Below are positions 9,801-18,400 of a DNA stretch of 64,000 nucleotides, piece by piece. Each line of letters begins with the position of its first letter. The first letter of the stretch is position 1. The DNA comes from Fibrobacterota bacterium (GTDB lineage Bacteria; Fibrobacterota; Fibrobacteria; UBA11236). The position numbers were made by a program, and so were the translations under genes. The stretch lies in NCBI GenBank assembly GCA_028287505.1, contig JAQBPN010000107.1, forward strand, positions 1 through 64,000, read 5' to 3'. Under the pieces are notes generated by a model that was not told where the DNA came from, searched no databases, and saw nothing but the letters and a program-made list of their open reading frames with translations.

Positions 9801-11779
9801 GAACCCATATCCTGCGCATCGCCATGACCACGGGCGGATTCAACTTGAATTATCTCGACGTGATCGCGCCGGCCAACCAGGCCCCCGTCGCGAACGCGGG
9901 CGCCGATCGCACCGTCAACGTCAACACCCTGGTGACCCTGGACGGCCGCGCCTCTTCCGATCCGGACAACGGGCCGTCGCCTCTCGCCTACGCCTGGACG
10001 AAGGTTTCGGGCCCGGCGGCGACGCTGAACAACGCCAACACCTCGCAGCCCTCCTTCACGCCCTCCGCCACCGGCGTCTATACCTTCCGACTGACCGTAA
10101 GCGACGGCGCGCTCAGCGCCACCGACGACGTCGTGGTCACGGTGAATTCCGGGGTGGTCTACATCAACCTCCCGGGGCGCCTGCAGGCCGAAGACTACAA
10201 GGCCGGCGGCGAAAACGTGGGTTACCATGATCTGACCACGGGCAATACCGGAAACGCGTACCGCACGGACAATGTGGACATCGAAGCCACCACCGACGTG
10301 GGAGGCGGCTTCAACGTAGGCTGGATCCAGACCGGCGAATGGCTGGAATACGACATCAACGTGACCGCCGCCGGGACCTACGGCTTCACGGCGCGGATGG
10401 CTTCCGGGGCGGCCGGCACCAAAACGGCGACCGTGACCGTGGACGGCGCGACCAAGGGGACCTACAACCTCACCGATGCCTCGGGCTGGCAGAGCTGGAA
10501 GGACGTGACCGTATCCGGGCTCAGCCTGTCGGCGGGCACCCACGTCCTGCGCATCACCATGACGGTAGGCGACTTCAACCTCAATTACCTGGACGTGATA
10601 TCCGCGGCCAACCAGGTCCCCGTCGCGAACGCGGGCGCAGACCGGACCGTCAACACCAACACCCTTGTCACCTTGGACGGCCGCGCCTCTTCGGATCCGG
10701 ACAACGGGCCTTCGCCGCTGACCTACGCATGGACCCAGGTTTCCGGAACGGCCGTGACCCTGAGCGGGGCCAACACCTCCCAGCCTTCCTTCACCCCCGC
10801 CGCCGCGGGAACGTACGTGTTCCGCCTGACGGTGAACGACGGCGCCGCCACCGCCACCGACGACATCCAAGTGACGGTCAATACCGGCACGGTCTTCATC
10901 AACCTCCCGGGCCGCATCCAGGCCGAGGGTTACAAGGCCGGCGGTGAGGGCGTGGGCTACCATGATCTCACGACCGGCAACACCGGCGGCCAATATCGCA
11001 CGGACAACGTGGACATCGAAGCCACCACCGACGCGGGCGGCGGCTTCAACGTGGGCTGGACCCAGGCCGGCGAATGGCTCGCCTATGACGTGAACGTGGC
11101 CTCGGCCGGAACCTACACTCTGACCGCCCGGATGGCTTCCGGGGCCGCAGGCACCAAGTCCATGGCCTGGTCCGTGGACGGCGGCCCGGCCTCGACCTTT
11201 TCCTTTACGGACGCTTCCGGCTGGCAGAGCTGGAAGGACGTGGTCCTGACCGGCATCAGCCTAACCGCCGGCAACCACGTGGTGACCCTGACCATGAACA
11301 CGGCCGATTTCAACGTCAACTATGTGGATGTTGCCGCGGGCGCCGCCAACCTGCTCCAGAACGGCGACTTCGCCAACGGGATCGTTTCCTGGAACCCCTA
11401 CTTCGCTTCGCCGGCCACTGGGACCATGGCCAACGAAGCCGGCTCGGCCCGCATCACCATCACCAACGCTGGCGTGAACGAGTTCGACATTCAGCTTTGG
11501 CAGGGGGTAGCCCTCACGGCCGGGAAGGCCTACACCCTGGACTTCGACGTGAAGGCCGAGGCCACCCCGAAGAACTTCAAGATCGTGGTGGAGCACAACG
11601 GTAGCCCGTGGACGAAGTACGTAGAGCAGGCGAAGACCATTACGGTCGCCGCCAACACCTACCAGCATTACACCGTGACCTGGACCCAGGGCGTGGACGA
11701 TTCGGGCGGGCGCGTGATCTTCGACTTCGGGGCCCAGAACGTGAACGACCTTTGGGTCGACAACGTGGTCTTGAAATAG
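6896..11779 (+). CDS. Very large secreted protein: BNR/sortilin-like propeller, Ig-like domain, three CBM6, two PKD and a C-terminal CBM4/9-like domain
   Basis: 1627 aa from ATG 6896 (CGGAG upstream, signal peptide MHRIPPSLKSLPIALAFW). Residues about 95-745 form a BNR/sortilin-type propeller with repeated GGxxWK and STDGGVNWT-like Asp-box motifs, as in xyloglucan-active GH74-like or other sialidase-fold proteins. A bacterial Ig-like domain follows (751-842). Then come CBM6 (about 845-985), PKD (995-1075), CBM6 (1088-1230), PKD (1241-1325) and CBM6 (1335-1480). A CBM4/9-like sandwich closes the protein (1484-1627, NLLQNGDFANGIVSWN). The array suggests tight binding to a polysaccharide; hydrolytic activity of the propeller is unproven. 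There is no FlgD-like or other sorting tail. The receptor gene starts nine bases after the stop, so the two are probably cotranscribed. Confidence 0.85.
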   Translation: MHRIPPSLKSLPIALAFWAAFGSPLHARVEPTGTATPAVAESDDEEEREDPAARQRFRLLTLNSGNRQYDPNDLVKAKKHVKTMSYQASAWPQGQVAAQGVVMPLTAGIQPSDWTPLGPGNIGGRTRSLVIHPTNPAIMYLGSVGGGIWKTVNGGTNWTVLNDFMPSLAIGALIMDRNNPNILYAGTGESYPGDGLRGAGIFKTTDGGVTWNQLFSTANSNFYYTNRLAISPVNSQILLAATQTGIYRSTDGGVNWTLVLNDISTDLEWHPTDGNLVVASGNSSASYWSANAGVTWTASTGMPPFGRVELAVAKSSPNTIYASVNQNSGEVYRSTDGGHTFSLRNTGSNLLSNQGWYDNTIWVDPLSPNNLLLGGVGISASTDAGATWTNVWVGNLHADQHYLLEVGGYSASNRGVYLTNDGGIFRTDNFLNIMGGSFWYSVNHDLGVTQFYAGTGNPSNGMYAGGTQDNGTPRYNGTYNGWLDMFCCDGGWTATDPNLAADGSSYWYGETQGWGTMRAHLDVSGNVLDNTSFSNTSDNGFFIPPMILDPNNPQRLYKGGSQLWRLDNARTAVGNAAWAIARPSGETISAIAVAPGNSNIIWVGHFGSVMSTANGLAANPTWTTRGAGALPSEFCTRITIDPTNINRIYVTYGGFNHNNVWKSEDGGNTWTDITSNLPAVPCRTLVVNKWDNNRIYVGTEIGVFASENRGGTWSPGNDGPANASVDELFWVGNKLTAATHGRGMFRITVNTPPTAAITVPANNANFAAGSNIAITATASDPDGSITKVEFFQGVTKIGEDASSPYQATFSNAPAGAYALTARATDNDGGTFTSAAVNITVGTSAIALPGRLQAESYRNGGEGVGYHDLTAVNTGGQFRTDGVDIEATTDAGGGYNVGWIDAGEWLEYDVNVAAAGTYTLTARMASGSAGTKTVNVTVDGAPKGTFNFTDATGWQSWKDVTVTGVSLAAGTHILRIAMTTGGFNLNYLDVIAPANQAPVANAGADRTVNVNTLVTLDGRASSDPDNGPSPLAYAWTKVSGPAATLNNANTSQPSFTPSATGVYTFRLTVSDGALSATDDVVVTVNSGVVYINLPGRLQAEDYKAGGENVGYHDLTTGNTGNAYRTDNVDIEATTDVGGGFNVGWIQTGEWLEYDINVTAAGTYGFTARMASGAAGTKTATVTVDGATKGTYNLTDASGWQSWKDVTVSGLSLSAGTHVLRITMTVGDFNLNYLDVISAANQVPVANAGADRTVNTNTLVTLDGRASSDPDNGPSPLTYAWTQVSGTAVTLSGANTSQPSFTPAAAGTYVFRLTVNDGAATATDDIQVTVNTGTVFINLPGRIQAEGYKAGGEGVGYHDLTTGNTGGQYRTDNVDIEATTDAGGGFNVGWTQAGEWLAYDVNVASAGTYTLTARMASGAAGTKSMAWSVDGGPASTFSFTDASGWQSWKDVVLTGISLTAGNHVVTLTMNTADFNVNYVDVAAGAANLLQNGDFANGIVSWNPYFASPATGTMANEAGSARITITNAGVNEFDIQLWQGVALTAGKAYTLDFDVKAEATPKNFKIVVEHNGSPWTKYVEQAKTITVAANTYQHYTVTWTQGVDDSGGRVIFDFGAQNVNDLWVDNVVLK
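9424..11340 (+). repeat. Intragenic CBM6-PKD repeat array
   Basis: Three units starting near 9424, 10159 and 10900 encode near-identical CBM6 domains. Each contains the conserved LPGR[LI]QAE, VGYHDLT, DNVDIEATTD and GWQSWKDV segments. Two PKD domains (VANAGADRTVN and LVTLDGRASSDPDNGPS) separate them. The unit length of about 740 bases and the high similarity at DNA level indicate recent internal duplication, and copy number may vary between strains. Confidence 0.85.
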
Positions 11780-11788
11780 GCGGATGAC

Positions 11789-14326
11789 ATGGCACGGTCC
11801 CTCATCACGGCCCTGCTTCTCTCCGCCTCCGCCTTCGGGCAGGTTTCCGAATCGTCGCTTTCCGGCCGGATCGCCTCAGCGGACGGCACCGCCTGCCCGG
11901 AGTCCCCCCCGGCTGGGCCCGGTGCTTCTCCGCGCATCCTACTGCGGGAGGTCTCCACGGCGCAAGTCGTCATGGAGACCCACGCGGACGCTTCGGGCCG
12001 CTTCCGTTTCCGCAACGTCCCCTACGCGTCCTATACCCTGGAAGCCCGTAACGGGGATAAAACCTGGGCCTCCCGCACCGTGAAGGTGGCGAACCCGTCC
12101 ACGGCGGGAGCGGATTTCCCCTGCCCCGCGGCCGTGGAGGAGGTTTCGGGCCTGCAATTGCCGGACCGCGTGGTCAAGGCCCGCGCGGAGGCGTCCCCGC
12201 TGGAAACCTCCGGGCACCTTTTCTATGCCGCAGAGGACATCCGCGGTCTGTTGGCGCCCTCCCGCGAAAACGCGGTGGAGGCCCTCCTGCTCCAGTCCGC
12301 GGACGTAGTCCCGGACGAAGACGGCCGCCTGCATGCCCGCGGGGAAGACGCCCAGATCCAATATGTGGTGGACGGCATACCCTGGTCCGGCAACCCCACC
12401 CGCGTCTACTCCAGCCTCTTCCATGCCGACATGGCGAAATCCATCGACGTCCTGTCGGGAGGGTTGCCGGCCCGGTACGGGGCCGGTTCCGCGGTGGTCA
12501 ACGTCGTCACGCGCGACGGATTGGACATTCCCTTCTCGGTGCGCGCGAGCGCCGGCGCCGCGTCGCATGGCACGCGGGAAGCCGACGTCGCAGCCGGCGG
12601 AAGGTTGGGGGAACGTGTGGGCCTTTCCCTCAGCGCCTCGCGGAGTACCTCGGAACGCTATCTCGATCCCATTTCGGGATTCGACGCCATCCACGATGAG
12701 GGCGAGGGGAACCATGCCTTCGCAAAGCTCACGGCGGTTCCTGTGGAAAGCGCCGAGCTCAGGATCATGGGCGGCTATGACGCCACCAAATACGACATCC
12801 CGAACCTTTTCTCCCGCAACCCGGCGCAAGACCAGGCGCAGGACCTGCTCTCCTACCTGGTGGGCGCGCGCCTGGACGTCGATCCGGGAACGAATGTCCA
12901 CATGGCCGCGGCGCTGTATTCGCGGGGGACCCAAGCCGATCTCAGGAGTGGAGGACTCTCGACGATTTCGGGCCCCGCCGATTCGGCGAAGGCGCTTTCC
13001 CAGAACGAGCGCTTCTTCCTGGGCGCAGGACGCGAGGAGAACTACAATGGCGGCGCACTGGAGTTGTTCCTGAAGCCCACATTGGGGGGCAAGACGCACC
13101 GCTTCCGCGCGGGCGTGTCGGGCGAATTCAATCCGCTTTCGGAATCCTTCGCCTTTGCCATCACGGATTCCGGCATGTCCGGCCCCGACGGCGACGCCAG
13201 GCTCCGGCCCTACGACATCAGCCGCGGGGGCAGCCCCCTGACCGCGGAACAGAGCGGTTCCGCCTGGGCGGCGGCGGCCTACGTCGAGGACGGATTCGAA
13301 GTGGGCCGCTGGAGCTTCCTGTCCGGCCTGCGCTATGACGTCTTCTCCCTGTTCGAAACCGAGCAGGCGGTGTCCCCGCGCCTGGCGGCGTCTTTCTCCT
13401 CTACCTCGAACCTCGATCTACGGCTCTCCCTCGATTGGCTGGCGGCCCGGGCGCCCCTGGAAAACATCCTCCTATCGAGCTCACCGGCCCTCCTTCCGCT
13501 TTCCGGATCGGAGCAAGGCTCTACTCCGACCACCGTGGGCGCGGAACGCTCCGTGGTGCTGGATCTCGGCGCCAACTACCGCTGGGGATCCTACATCATC
13601 CTGGACGGCGGCATGTACGGCAAATACATCCGCAATTTCCTGGTGAAATCGGAGCTGGGCAACTCCGGTCTCATCTTTCCCATCAACCTCAAGCAAGGCA
13701 TGGTGGCAGGCGGAAAGCTCCAGGCGCGATTACGCGAATGGCGCCGGGTTTCCGGCAGCCTCTCTCTGGGCTCGTGCGTTTCCCTGGGCCTTAAACCCGA
13801 AGACGGATCCAACCCCATAGCCGCGGGACTGCTGGTCGGCGAGGAGGGCCACAATTACGGCCATCCCTTTGCGCGGGAAGACGCCTTCCCCACGGAGCAC
13901 AACCAGCTTTTCACGGGCGTTCTGAACTTGCGCTACCGGATCGTGCGCGGCCTGGCCGGCAGCTTCGGGGCGCGCTTCGACTCGGGCCTGCCTTTCGATC
14001 TCGTGGCCGCGGATGGTTCCACCCTGGATGAGGCGCAGTCCCGGGCGGAGCTGAAGCGTAGGGGGTACGGCGATGACGTGATCGATCTCCTCGCCCTGGA
14101 GCCGGAAGAGCCTGGATCTCCGGACAAGAGCGTGGCCCCTCATGCCGTCTTCGACCTGGGGCTGGAATACCGGCTGCCCCTGGGCCCGGGACCTGCGCTG
14201 GAATTGCGCGCCGTGGTGCTGAACGTGCTCGACACGCCCTATCTCTACAAGTTCGAATCGAGTTTCGGCAGCACCCATTTCGGCCGGCCGCGCACCCTGG
14301 GATTCTGGGCTTCTCTGGATTACTGA
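11789..14326 (+). CDS. TonB-dependent receptor-like outer-membrane protein
   Basis: 845 aa with a signal peptide (MARSLITALLLSASAFGQ). An N-terminal carboxypeptidase-regulatory-like domain is seen at about 24-115 (GRFRFRNVPYASYTLEA). A plug domain follows, with the family signature IQYVVDGIPW ... SIDVLSGGLPARYGAGSAVVNVVTR at about 185-245. The remainder is a beta-barrel with alternating strands, ending in GFWASLDY, an aromatic terminal residue suited to Bam-mediated insertion. It resembles the SusC/OAR-like receptors used for uptake of oligosaccharides or other bulky ligands. Its close spacing behind the secreted CBM6 protein suggests it may import a product released or captured by that protein (inference). 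No SusD partner is present. Confidence 0.85.
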   Translation: MARSLITALLLSASAFGQVSESSLSGRIASADGTACPESPPAGPGASPRILLREVSTAQVVMETHADASGRFRFRNVPYASYTLEARNGDKTWASRTVKVANPSTAGADFPCPAAVEEVSGLQLPDRVVKARAEASPLETSGHLFYAAEDIRGLLAPSRENAVEALLLQSADVVPDEDGRLHARGEDAQIQYVVDGIPWSGNPTRVYSSLFHADMAKSIDVLSGGLPARYGAGSAVVNVVTRDGLDIPFSVRASAGAASHGTREADVAAGGRLGERVGLSLSASRSTSERYLDPISGFDAIHDEGEGNHAFAKLTAVPVESAELRIMGGYDATKYDIPNLFSRNPAQDQAQDLLSYLVGARLDVDPGTNVHMAAALYSRGTQADLRSGGLSTISGPADSAKALSQNERFFLGAGREENYNGGALELFLKPTLGGKTHRFRAGVSGEFNPLSESFAFAITDSGMSGPDGDARLRPYDISRGGSPLTAEQSGSAWAAAAYVEDGFEVGRWSFLSGLRYDVFSLFETEQAVSPRLAASFSSTSNLDLRLSLDWLAARAPLENILLSSSPALLPLSGSEQGSTPTTVGAERSVVLDLGANYRWGSYIILDGGMYGKYIRNFLVKSELGNSGLIFPINLKQGMVAGGKLQARLREWRRVSGSLSLGSCVSLGLKPEDGSNPIAAGLLVGEEGHNYGHPFAREDAFPTEHNQLFTGVLNLRYRIVRGLAGSFGARFDSGLPFDLVAADGSTLDEAQSRAELKRRGYGDDVIDLLALEPEEPGSPDKSVAPHAVFDLGLEYRLPLGPGPALELRAVVLNVLDTPYLYKFESSFGSTHFGRPRTLGFWASLDY

Positions 14327-14505
14327 GCGTCCGCCGCCATTCCCCTAGGCTCCCAGAGGGACCGCCCTCCGCGGCCCCCATCAAAAGGCCCTCAACACCG
14401 CGGTGGCCGCCGACGGGCACAGGATCACTCCCTCACAACTTCCCCAAAATCTGGCCAAGCTTGCCATTTTTTCCACAAATACCTCAAATTATTTAGGCTT
14501 TAAGC

Positions 14506-14534
14506 TTGGCTTTCCAATAGAAACCAAGTATACT
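14506..14534 (+). promoter_or_regulatory. Predicted sigma70 promoter of vapBC
   Basis: TTGGCT at 14506-14511 and TATACT at 14529-14534 are separated by 17 bases and lie about 40 bases upstream of the antitoxin ATG. The -10 box is the left half of the 16-bp palindrome, so a protein bound there would block RNA polymerase. Confidence 0.55.
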
Positions 14535-14544
14535 TTAAAGTATA
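14529..14544. promoter_or_regulatory. Perfect 16-bp palindromic operator upstream of vapBC
   Basis: TATACTTTAAAGTATA is a perfect inverted repeat overlapping the -10 box, about 26 bases before the antitoxin ATG. Ribbon-helix-helix antitoxins typically bind such dyads and repress their own operon, so autoregulation is inferred. Confidence 0.6.
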
Positions 14545-14570
14545 AGTGCCTTTGCCACAAGGAGCTCTCT

Positions 14571-14801
14571 ATGTCCCAACTGACCATCTACCTCGATGAC
14601 GAGAGCATCAGAAAAATTGAAACCGCCGCCGCTCTTGAAAAAAGTTCCGTTTCCAAATGGGTCAAAAACAGGCTGATTCAATCATTGGAAAACCAGTGGC
14701 CGACAAATTATTTCAGCCTATTCGGCTCTCTGGCGGAAAACGATTTGCCGGCCGTTTCCAAATTGGATTTCTCTCAAGACGCACCCAGGGAATCTCTCTG
14801 A
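14571..14801 (+). CDS. VapB-type ribbon-helix-helix antitoxin
   Basis: 76 aa from ATG 14571, with AAGGAG six bases upstream. The N-terminus SQLTIYLDDESIRKIETAAA and the KSSVSKWVKNRLI helix form a ribbon-helix-helix (CopG/MetJ-like) DNA-binding unit. The C-terminal tail (about 45-76) would wrap the toxin. The stop TGA is directly followed by the toxin ATG. It should neutralise the PIN toxin and, by binding the palindrome at 14529-14544, repress the operon. Base composition is clearly more AT-rich than the receptor gene before it, which fits horizontal acquisition. Confidence 0.85.
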   Translation: MSQLTIYLDDESIRKIETAAALEKSSVSKWVKNRLIQSLENQWPTNYFSLFGSLAENDLPAVSKLDFSQDAPRESL

Positions 14802-15200
14802 ATGCACTTACTGGACACCAATATCTGCATCTACCTCCTGAAGGGAATGTTTCTGGCGTTGAAGATGCGACTGGAATCCCATTCGCCATCCACGATAGCC
14901 ATCCCCGCCATCGTCAAAGCTGAACTTTATTTCGGAGCGAACAAAAGCCAGAGTAAAGAGAAGACGTTAAAAGTTTTGAATGCTTTTTTAGCTCCTTTAC
15001 CGATTATTCCATTTGGCGATGAGGAGTCCATCTTTTATGGCCGTATTCGCGCCGATATGGAATTGGAAGGCCAACCCATTGGCCCGAATGATTTGCTGAT
15101 CGCCTCAACCGCGTTGGCCCGCGGAGCTGTTCTTGTCACCCATAACGTAAAAGAGTTCCAAAGAGTGAAGGGGTTGGTTTGGGAGGATTGGACCATCTAG
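14802..15200 (+). CDS. VapC-type PIN-domain ribonuclease toxin
   Basis: 132 aa, about normal for VapC. The metal-binding acidic residues of the PIN fold are present: Asp5 in LLDTN, Glu41 in VKAELYFGA, Asp97 in GPNDLLIAS, and the THNVKEF segment near the C-terminus. VapC toxins cleave specific RNAs, often initiator tRNA or the 23S sarcin-ricin loop; the target here is unknown. The gene begins on the base after the VapB stop and is followed by a hairpin terminator at 15291-15331. All catalytic positions look intact, so the module is probably active. Confidence 0.88.
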   Translation: MHLLDTNICIYLLKGMFLALKMRLESHSPSTIAIPAIVKAELYFGANKSQSKEKTLKVLNAFLAPLPIIPFGDEESIFYGRIRADMELEGQPIGPNDLLIASTALARGAVLVTHNVKEFQRVKGLVWEDWTI

Positions 15201-15290
15201 GTTCCAGTGGAATAGAACGGGGCAATCCACCGTCTTCACCCTGCACCCGCGGAATCACCGGATTTTATCGGACTTACAGATCAAAACAAA

Positions 15291-15331
15291 AAGACCCGGT
15301 TCTTCTTACGGAAAGCCGGTCTTCTTTTTTA
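15291..15331 (+). terminator. Hairpin terminator downstream of vapC (possibly bidirectional; perhaps the original tRNA-Pro terminator)
   Basis: The stem AAGACC(C)GG at 15291-15299 pairs with CCGGTCTT at 15317-15324 and is followed by a T run. An A run precedes it, so it can also work on the minus strand. It abuts the partial tRNA-Pro copy and shares the GACCCGGTT segment with the terminator beside the intact tRNA. This suggests it was the native tRNA terminator before the islet inserted. Confidence 0.6.
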
Positions 15332-15351
15332 GTTGGTCGGGATGGCGGGAG
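15332..15351 (-). repeat. Distal attachment-site-like copy of the tRNA-Pro 3' end
   Basis: The 20 bases AGTTGGTCGGGATGGCGGGA are identical to 20236-20255, which contains the 3' end, including CCA, of the tRNA-Pro gene. The two copies are in direct orientation and the sequence diverges immediately beyond 15351. A partial tRNA 3' end some 4.9 kb downstream of the intact gene is the usual trace left by site-specific integration at a tRNA. Confidence 0.65.
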
Positions 15352-15446
15352 TACGTACCCAAGTACGTAAATTTTTCAGCGTATCGATTCTCCAGTAGCC
15401 CCCTCCTCGCGAGCCCCCCAAAGCATATTGTTTTGTTCGGCTGAGT

Positions 15447-18400
15447 CTATTCGCCGGCGGCGGACGCTGGGCGACTGCCACTTTGCGCGCCCTGCCGGGC
15501 GCTACGTGAGGCAGCCACCTTCTGTCGCTTAAGTTTACGCATCATTTGCTGTGCCTTAAGCACGGGAGCATCGGTTACTCCAGCTGGTATCTCTACTTCG
15601 TCGGTCTCCTGTATGCCCACAAAGAAATGGTTGCTGTCATCAACCTGCCAGGCGGGAATAACGGTGAGCTTAGTTTTCAAAATAGCTCCATGGCGCAATA
15701 GATCTTTTGCACTAGGTCTTTGCGATCGAAAGATAGGATGGAGGAGGTATTTGCCTTGGCGTTTATAGGCATCGAAGAAAGCTTGCATTGGGCCGGGATT
15801 CGCCGAATCAAGCGTTTTTATCTGCGCCATGAATGTTGCATACCTTCCGTCTTCGCGGAGGCTTTCCGGATTGGAAGTAAGCACTACTCGGTAACGGCCT
15901 GGGACTTTCTTTGAAATACCCGTGATGATCGCAATCGAGATTTGCTCATCCTTGTCCTCCTTTCCGATGATGCGAAGCCATTCATTAAAAATGGCTATCC
16001 CGCTTTTCATCTCATCAAATATTAATCCCAACAGTGGAGGAGTATCCTCATTGGGAGAGCTGCCAAAACTAAGCCCCAGCCAATCCGCCTGGCTCCAGTT
16101 CGTGCCATTGATAACTGGCGAAATCACCATGTTACGATGCGCGTGGAGATCCGCTTCTCGCCTTGTCGCCGGCTGCTCCACCTTCATTGAAGTTTTCGCA
16201 GCCCCTTTCGGCGATGGGGATTCTTGTATTTCAGCGGGCGGAACGGTTAGGTACCATGCTTTCTGGCGAACCATAGGGAGTTCAATTACATCCGTAGACC
16301 CTAAAAAATCCTGAAGCGACCGCTTGGGACTGTCACCTAGGGTATCATAAATGGCCGTTCCAATATTTTCAAAATTGAATGCCCTGGCAAAGACCAGCTC
16401 ATTTTGGGCGAGGTCCTCCAGAAATGCCTTTATATCCTTGGATCGAACGACACGGGCAACGATTTCAGAAACGGAACCTATAACCCATGCATGGTGAGCC
16501 TCGCGCTCTTCAAGAGTGCCATATTTAAGGAACCCCGGATGTTGAATTGTAAAGTCAATTGGGCCGCCATCCTCAAGAGCGATGTAGTCTATTTTTTGCG
16601 ATCGGACATTTTTCGAAATTTGGACAGTAAAGGAGGCTCGTTGTGCGAAGACGTCCTTTTCAATGCTCGTCGCAAGGAAACCCTCGAGGGCTGACAAAAG
16701 TATTTCCCCGACCTCCATCGACACCGGGTCCGGTTCGCTCTGCACGGAAATATTGCAACCCAATAGAATTGTTGTCATGGTGACCGGAGTTGTCAAAAAA
16801 TATTCAGGATGACTGGGTATTTTTCGGCCTTCGGGGTGAAGTAACCATTTGCGAAAATGGTCTTCGATTGCACCTGTTGGATTGATCGCCTTGTAAGTTT
16901 CATCGGAAAGGATTCTGTCAACGTGACCAAGAGCAAATAAAGCGGCGTGCCAGGCCAGGGGCAGGCCCATTTTCTCAAGAAGGCCGGGTAGTTGCCCAAG
17001 TCGCAATAAATCCTCGCGGGAGGATTTTAAAATCAGGTGCCCCAGGACAAATTCTTGGTTCTCCCACTCCTCATTAAATCTGCGCCGCTGGTCTCTGTCA
17101 TGGATGACAGCTTTTGCAAGAAGTGCGGTTACCTGCATCCACTCAAGGGCATACCAAATACGGCCGAGATGCAGTTCGATCCAGACAAGTTTTAATGCAC
17201 TAAAGGCAAGGGGCCGGCGGAAGATGCCCTTTCTCCAGCGTTCTGCAGCGGAAATGTGGGCGGCGCCAAGCATATAGCTCCTTGCAATCCAGTACAGCCC
17301 TATTTTTTCGAACGACTCCGCACACGCCACAAGCGCGAGCTCGTACTCGTCTTTTGTCTCTTCCTTCCCAAGAGAGAATTGCGCCTTGCCTAAATATCGA
17401 ATCGCATCGAAATGCCTTTGTGCCCTTTGGGACGCGATCCCGCGTTTAAGGTATACTTCACCGGTCCCCGTTTCCTTGTCTCTTTCGCCCATTATATCTG
17501 CAACTAGGTTGAGTACCTCTTCGTATTCGTCGGTGCTTTCCTGTTGCTCCCCAAAGACTTCAAACATTTCGGCAATTGTTTCAAAGGGAAACTCCACCAA
17601 TCCTCGGCAATTTTCGAAAATTTCTTTGTAGCGACCCAAGTAGGTGGAGAATTCCACCTCGGGATAAGTTACTTGATCCATATGAAGCAAAATGGATTGA
17701 GCCCACAAGGAAGCATTGGGCCGATCGGGATACCCACAATGCCGTTCTATTTCCGCGCGGACGTTGCTTATATGCACTTCTTTTACGGCTGCCTCTTGGG
17801 TCACGAGTCCTTTCAGGCCGGCCACATGCAGGGCACACCAGGTATTAAAAAGGAGCTCTATGTCATCTATGGACATGCTACCGGTGGCTAATTGATAAAT
17901 CGGATCAAAAAGGTCCCGCAAGCCCTCTCCATCATCATGCCAATAAAAAGCAGTTCGTGCGCGTTGGTATAACACCCGAAGCTGTTGTTGTCGTTCCCCA
18001 TACTTCTTTGCAAATCTTTCTGCCCTCGAAAAGCGGCCTTCTACTTCATGCCTGGGGTATTCGAGACCGCGGGAGAGAATCGCCGCTTGCAGCGCATCTT
18101 CTATTTTCTGGTAGGGAACGCCGTTATAATAGGTCTCATCGTCCAGATGGGCTTCTATCTCTTCAAGGTCGGAGCGCTTTTCGGCATCATTTGGTCCTAC
18201 CTTTTCAATTGCATTCTGGTTCAAACCTTTTAGTCCCAGCGTCTCAATAGCCAAGCCGAGGCGCTTGTTGTCGTAGACTTTTTCCTCGATCCAATTACGA
18301 TCACAAATCCAAAGGTCCACTCCATCGCTTTTTTGAAGCGTGTCTTTGAGTTCCGCTTGTTCCCTGCTGCTCACTGCCTGGTTGGTCATGAAATAAATCC

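Noticed and set aside
7943-10993. A long open frame (about 1000 codons) antisense to the CBM6-PKD gene
   Set aside because: It is a by-product of GC-rich codon use. The sense frame has a signal peptide, an SD and clear domains, while the antisense product is a low-complexity Gly/Arg/Val/His-rich chain.
15700-15760. Search for an integrase or transposase in the tRNA-Pro islet
   Set aside because: No tyrosine-recombinase (R-H-R-Y), serine-recombinase or DDE pattern was seen in any frame long enough, so no integrase is annotated.
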